Shown here piece by piece: positions 22,405 to 24,956 of a stretch of DNA of 24,956 nucleotides (positions are counted from its first letter, which is position 1; each line of letters opens with the position of its first letter). This DNA is from Ruminococcus flavefaciens. Its GTDB lineage: Bacteria > Bacillota > Clostridia > Oscillospirales > Ruminococcaceae. The translations under genes and the position numbers were made by a program. The DNA lies in the NCBI GenBank assembly GCA_002350065.1, contig DEDQ01000050.1:25370-50325 (forward strand). Reading direction: 5' to 3'. The notes beneath the pieces were generated by a model. The model saw only the letters and a program-made list of their open reading frames with translations, had not been told where the DNA came from and did no database searches.

Positions 22405-24066
22405 ATGCTAAAGGAATTATATATAAAGAATCTTGCAGTCATAAAAGAGGCGGTGATACCTCTCGGAGACAGACTGAATATATTCACCGGCGAGACCGGT
22501 GCCGGCAAGTCGATACTTATAAACGGAATAAATGCAGTTCTCGGACAGCGAAGCACAAAGGACATCGTCCGCACGGGCTGCGACAAGGCAGTTATCACGG
22601 CGCTGTTCACAGACCTCAGTCCCGAGCACGAGGCAAAGCTCGACGAGCTCGGCATCGACCACGAGAACCACGAAATGACGCTCACCCGCGAGATAAGTGC
22701 CGACGGCGGAAGTGTTTCTCGGATAAACAACCGTACAGCGTCGGCGTCGCTGCTGAAGGAGATAGGCTCGCTGCTGATAAATATCCACGGACAGCACGAC
22801 AACCAGATACTTCTCGACAGCGAGAAGCATTTGCAGATACTCGACGATTTCGGCGGAGACGATACACTTCTTGAAGCATACCGCGTGACATTCCGCGAGC
22901 TCCAGCAGACTGCCCGCAAGCTCGGCGAGCTGAAGAAGCTCGAGCAGACACGCATCGAGCGCAGCCGCTACCTCAGCGAAGTCATAGACGACATCGGCGA
23001 GCTCGAGCTCACAGCCGGCGAGGACGATACACTCGAAAAGGAGTACACAGCGGCGAAGAATGCGGAAAAGACGATAATCGCCGTAAACAGCGCGATAAAC
23101 GCCATTACAGGCGAGGAAGCAGCAACAGACATGATAGCGGCGGCTGAGAATGAGATATCAGCATTCACGGACGGAGACGAAGTGCTTGCGGCACTTTACG
23201 AGCGTCTTTCTGCTGCTGAGATAGAGCTCGCGGACATCGCCTCCGAGCTTGAAAAGACGGCAGAAAAGACCGAGCTTGACGGTCAGCGTCTCGGCTACCT
23301 GAGCGAACGTCTGAGCGCGATAAACAAGCTCAAGCGCAAGTACGCCCTCGACTGCGAGGGGCTCGTGAAGCTGTACGAGGGCTCATGCCGCGAGATGTCA
23401 CAGCTTGACAGCAGCTCCGACGAGATAAAGAAGCTCATGCAGCAGCGCGAGGAGCTGCTCCACAAGGTGACCGAGCAGGCGAAGGAGCTTTACGACTACC
23501 GTGAAAGGGTAGCAGAGCGCTTCTCAGAGCAGGTAACAGCCGAGCTTGAATTTCTCAATATGTCGGGAGTAGTGATAGCAGTCCGACACGAAAAGGGCAA
23601 GCTGACGGTCAACGGCATGGACAGCGTAGAGTTCCTTATATCGGCAAACAAGGGCGAAGAGCCTAAGCCTATCTCGAAGATAGCCTCGGGCGGCGAGCTC
23701 TCACGTATAATGCTCGCACTGAAGAGCGTCATTGCCGACAAGGACAGCATACCCACGATGATATTTGACGAGATAGATACAGGCGTAAGCGGCAAGGCTG
23801 CGCAGAAAATAGGGATAAAGCTCCGTCAGATAGGCAAGGTGCGTCAGGTCATATGCGTAACGCATCTTTCGCAGATAGCGGTAATGGCGGACGACCACCT
23901 CATGATAGAGAAGAAGATAGTCGGCGACCGCACGGAAACGAGCGTAACGAAGCTCGACCTCGCCGGCAGGACTGCTGAGATAGCGCGAATAATGGGAGGA
24001 GACCACCCAAGCGCTCTCATGCTTGAAAATGCCGAAGCAGAGCTCAGAAAGGCGGCAGAAATATGA
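22405..24066 (+). CDS. recN: DNA repair protein RecN
   Basis: Predicted 553 residues, SMC-like. The N-terminal Walker A is FTGETGAGKS (residues 27-36), followed by a long coiled-coil middle (about 150-370) and a C-terminal head with ASGGELSRIMLALK (about 426-439) and the Walker B IFDEIDTGVSG (about 450-460). RecN acts on double-strand breaks and sister chromatid cohesion. The ribosome binding site is weak. The next gene starts in an ATGA overlap with its stop. Confidence 0.97.
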   Translation: MLKELYIKNLAVIKEAVIPLGDRLNIFTGETGAGKSILINGINAVLGQRSTKDIVRTGCDKAVITALFTDLSPEHEAKLDELGIDHENHEMTLTREISADGGSVSRINNRTASASLLKEIGSLLINIHGQHDNQILLDSEKHLQILDDFGGDDTLLEAYRVTFRELQQTARKLGELKKLEQTRIERSRYLSEVIDDIGELELTAGEDDTLEKEYTAAKNAEKTIIAVNSAINAITGEEAATDMIAAAENEISAFTDGDEVLAALYERLSAAEIELADIASELEKTAEKTELDGQRLGYLSERLSAINKLKRKYALDCEGLVKLYEGSCREMSQLDSSSDEIKKLMQQREELLHKVTEQAKELYDYRERVAERFSEQVTAELEFLNMSGVVIAVRHEKGKLTVNGMDSVEFLISANKGEEPKPISKIASGGELSRIMLALKSVIADKDSIPTMIFDEIDTGVSGKAAQKIGIKLRQIGKVRQVICVTHLSQIAVMADDHLMIEKKIVGDRTETSVTKLDLAGRTAEIARIMGGDHPSALMLENAEAELRKAAEI

Positions 24067-24599
24067 AGATATATTCTACACGGCACGGTCAGACCGACTA
24101 CAACAAGCAGGACATGATACTCGGCTCGACCGACCTTCCGCTGAATGATACGGGATTTGCACAGGCGGTCAGGCTTGCGGCGGAGGTTGAAGCCCGCGGA
24201 GATATCGACATTATCATCTGCTCGCCGATGCTCAGAGCGCAGATGACGGCGAATGCCGTATCGCTGCGATGCGGACTTGAAGTAGTAACGGACGAGCGGC
24301 TCCGCGAATGGAACTACGGCGCATATGAGGGAAAGCCGCGAACAGCCGGAGGCTTTGCTGCCGGCAAGCACGAATTCGGAGTAAGAATGGGCGGCACGGG
24401 CGAATCGCTTTTACAGCTCTCGCACAGAGTCTATTCCGCGCTTGATGATATCATCGCGCGATACAGGGGAAAGAACGTGCTCATCGTCAGTCACGGCGGA
24501 GTATGCCGTGTCATAGAGACATATTTCCACGACATGACAATAGAAGAATTTGACCACTGGTTCATGGGGAACTGCAAGATAATAGAGTATAACGTATAA
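24063..24599 (+). CDS. histidine phosphatase family protein (phosphoglycerate-mutase-like)
   Basis: Predicted 178 residues. The phosphohistidine motif STRHGQTDYN (His8) opens the protein. CSPMLRAQMTA, REWNYGAYEGK and a second catalytic histidine in IVSHGGVCR follow, which is the standard branch-1 layout. Members include phosphoglycerate mutases, alpha-ribazole phosphatases and broad phosphatases; the small size and divergent context suggest a phosphatase rather than a glycolytic mutase. It replaces spoIVB at the position after recN in the Bacillus order. Confidence 0.88.
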   Translation: MKIYSTRHGQTDYNKQDMILGSTDLPLNDTGFAQAVRLAAEVEARGDIDIIICSPMLRAQMTANAVSLRCGLEVVTDERLREWNYGAYEGKPRTAGGFAAGKHEFGVRMGGTGESLLQLSHRVYSALDDIIARYRGKNVLIVSHGGVCRVIETYFHDMTIEEFDHWFMGNCKIIEYNV

Positions 24600-24612
24600 C
24601 AGGAGGAACAGC

Positions 24613-24956
24613 ATGAAGATCGGTGTGGATTATTACCCTGAGCAATGGAACAAGGGATTATGGGAGAAGGACGCCGAGACCATGGCAAGAACGGGCGTAA
24701 AGCTTGTCCGCATAGGTGAATTTGCATGGTCATCGCTTGAGATACGCGACGGAGAGTTTAATTTTGAATGGCTCGACGAGGTGATAAAGCTTTTTTCGAG
24801 ATATGCGATAGGCATAGTATTATGTGCGCCTACTAACTGTCCGCCGCAGTGGCTTTACGAGGCGTATCCGGAGATGATACGCGTAGGTCCGGACGGCAGC
24901 CCGATACAGCTCGGGATAAGGGGACACAGGTGTATAAACTCGCCTGCATTCGTATT
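24613..24956 (+). CDS. glycoside hydrolase family 42 beta-galactosidase, N-terminal part
   Basis: The window ends inside this gene; 114 codons are visible. AGGAGG (24601-24606) is six bases before ATG 24613. The N-terminal TIM-barrel of GH42 is recognisable: GVDYYPEQWNKGLW, GVKLVRIGEFAWS, FEWLDEVI, APTNCPPQWL and GHRCINSPAF. GH42 enzymes cleave beta-galactosides from oligosaccharides. No signal peptide is seen, so it acts in the cytoplasm on imported sugar. The catalytic acid and nucleophile glutamates lie beyond the window and cannot be checked. Confidence 0.92.
   Translation, partial: MKIGVDYYPEQWNKGLWEKDAETMARTGVKLVRIGEFAWSSLEIRDGEFNFEWLDEVIKLFSRYAIGIVLCAPTNCPPQWLYEAYPEMIRVGPDGSPIQLGIRGHRCINSPAFV

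Overview
The window reads as chromosome of a Gram-positive anaerobe of the Clostridia, most likely a Ruminococcus or close Oscillospiraceae relative. The reasons are a secreted protease ending in a type I dockerin (cellulosome-style anchoring), a complete spoIIIA sporulation operon joined to the Firmicutes nusB-xseAB-ispA-dxs-tlyA-argR-recN block, AAGGAGG ribosome binding sites, and heavy use of the ATA isoleucine codon. All 27 protein genes I support lie on the + strand. I see no tRNA, rRNA, CRISPR array, insertion sequence or phage gene.

Layout. (1) 1-1079: the 3' end of a tRNA methyltransferase gene (TrmN6-like), translationally coupled to rsmI. (2) 1152-5444: a sigma-A-type promoter, then a PHP-domain phosphoesterase, a YdcF-like membrane protein, a 79-residue unknown, and a papain-like (C1A) secreted protease with a C-terminal dockerin. 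(3) 5445-5944: a 500-base gene-free region holding a perfect 17-bp palindrome, tandem 17-bp repeats, a near-consensus promoter and a richly structured leader RNA of about 170 nt. (4) 5945-9472: a carbohydrate ABC importer (lipoprotein binding protein plus two permeases, no ATPase) with codon use very different from its neighbours, an intercistronic hairpin after the binding-protein gene, and two back-to-back intrinsic terminators at the end. (5) 9541-14301: a candidate sigma-E promoter and the complete spoIIIAA-AH operon (engulfment-stage channel between mother cell and forespore). (6) 14302-24956: a sigma-A promoter and a tightly packed 13-gene run: Asp23/YqhY, nusB, a Kae1/TsaD-like M22 protein, xseA, xseB, ispA, dxs, tlyA, nadK, argR, recN, a histidine phosphatase, and the 5' part of a GH42 beta-galactosidase cut by the window end.

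How the genes fit together. Regions 5 and 6 follow the Bacillus subtilis spoIIIA-yqhY-nusB-xseAB-ispA-dxs-yqxC-ahrC-recN order, with accBC and folD absent, an M22 protein in the folD place and nadK inserted before argR. The importer is a carbohydrate uptake module that must borrow an ATPase encoded elsewhere. The most unusual element is the structured RNA leader at about 5710-5885 in front of the importer. I cannot assign it to a riboswitch class by eye and consider it the best candidate for a new or little-known RNA.
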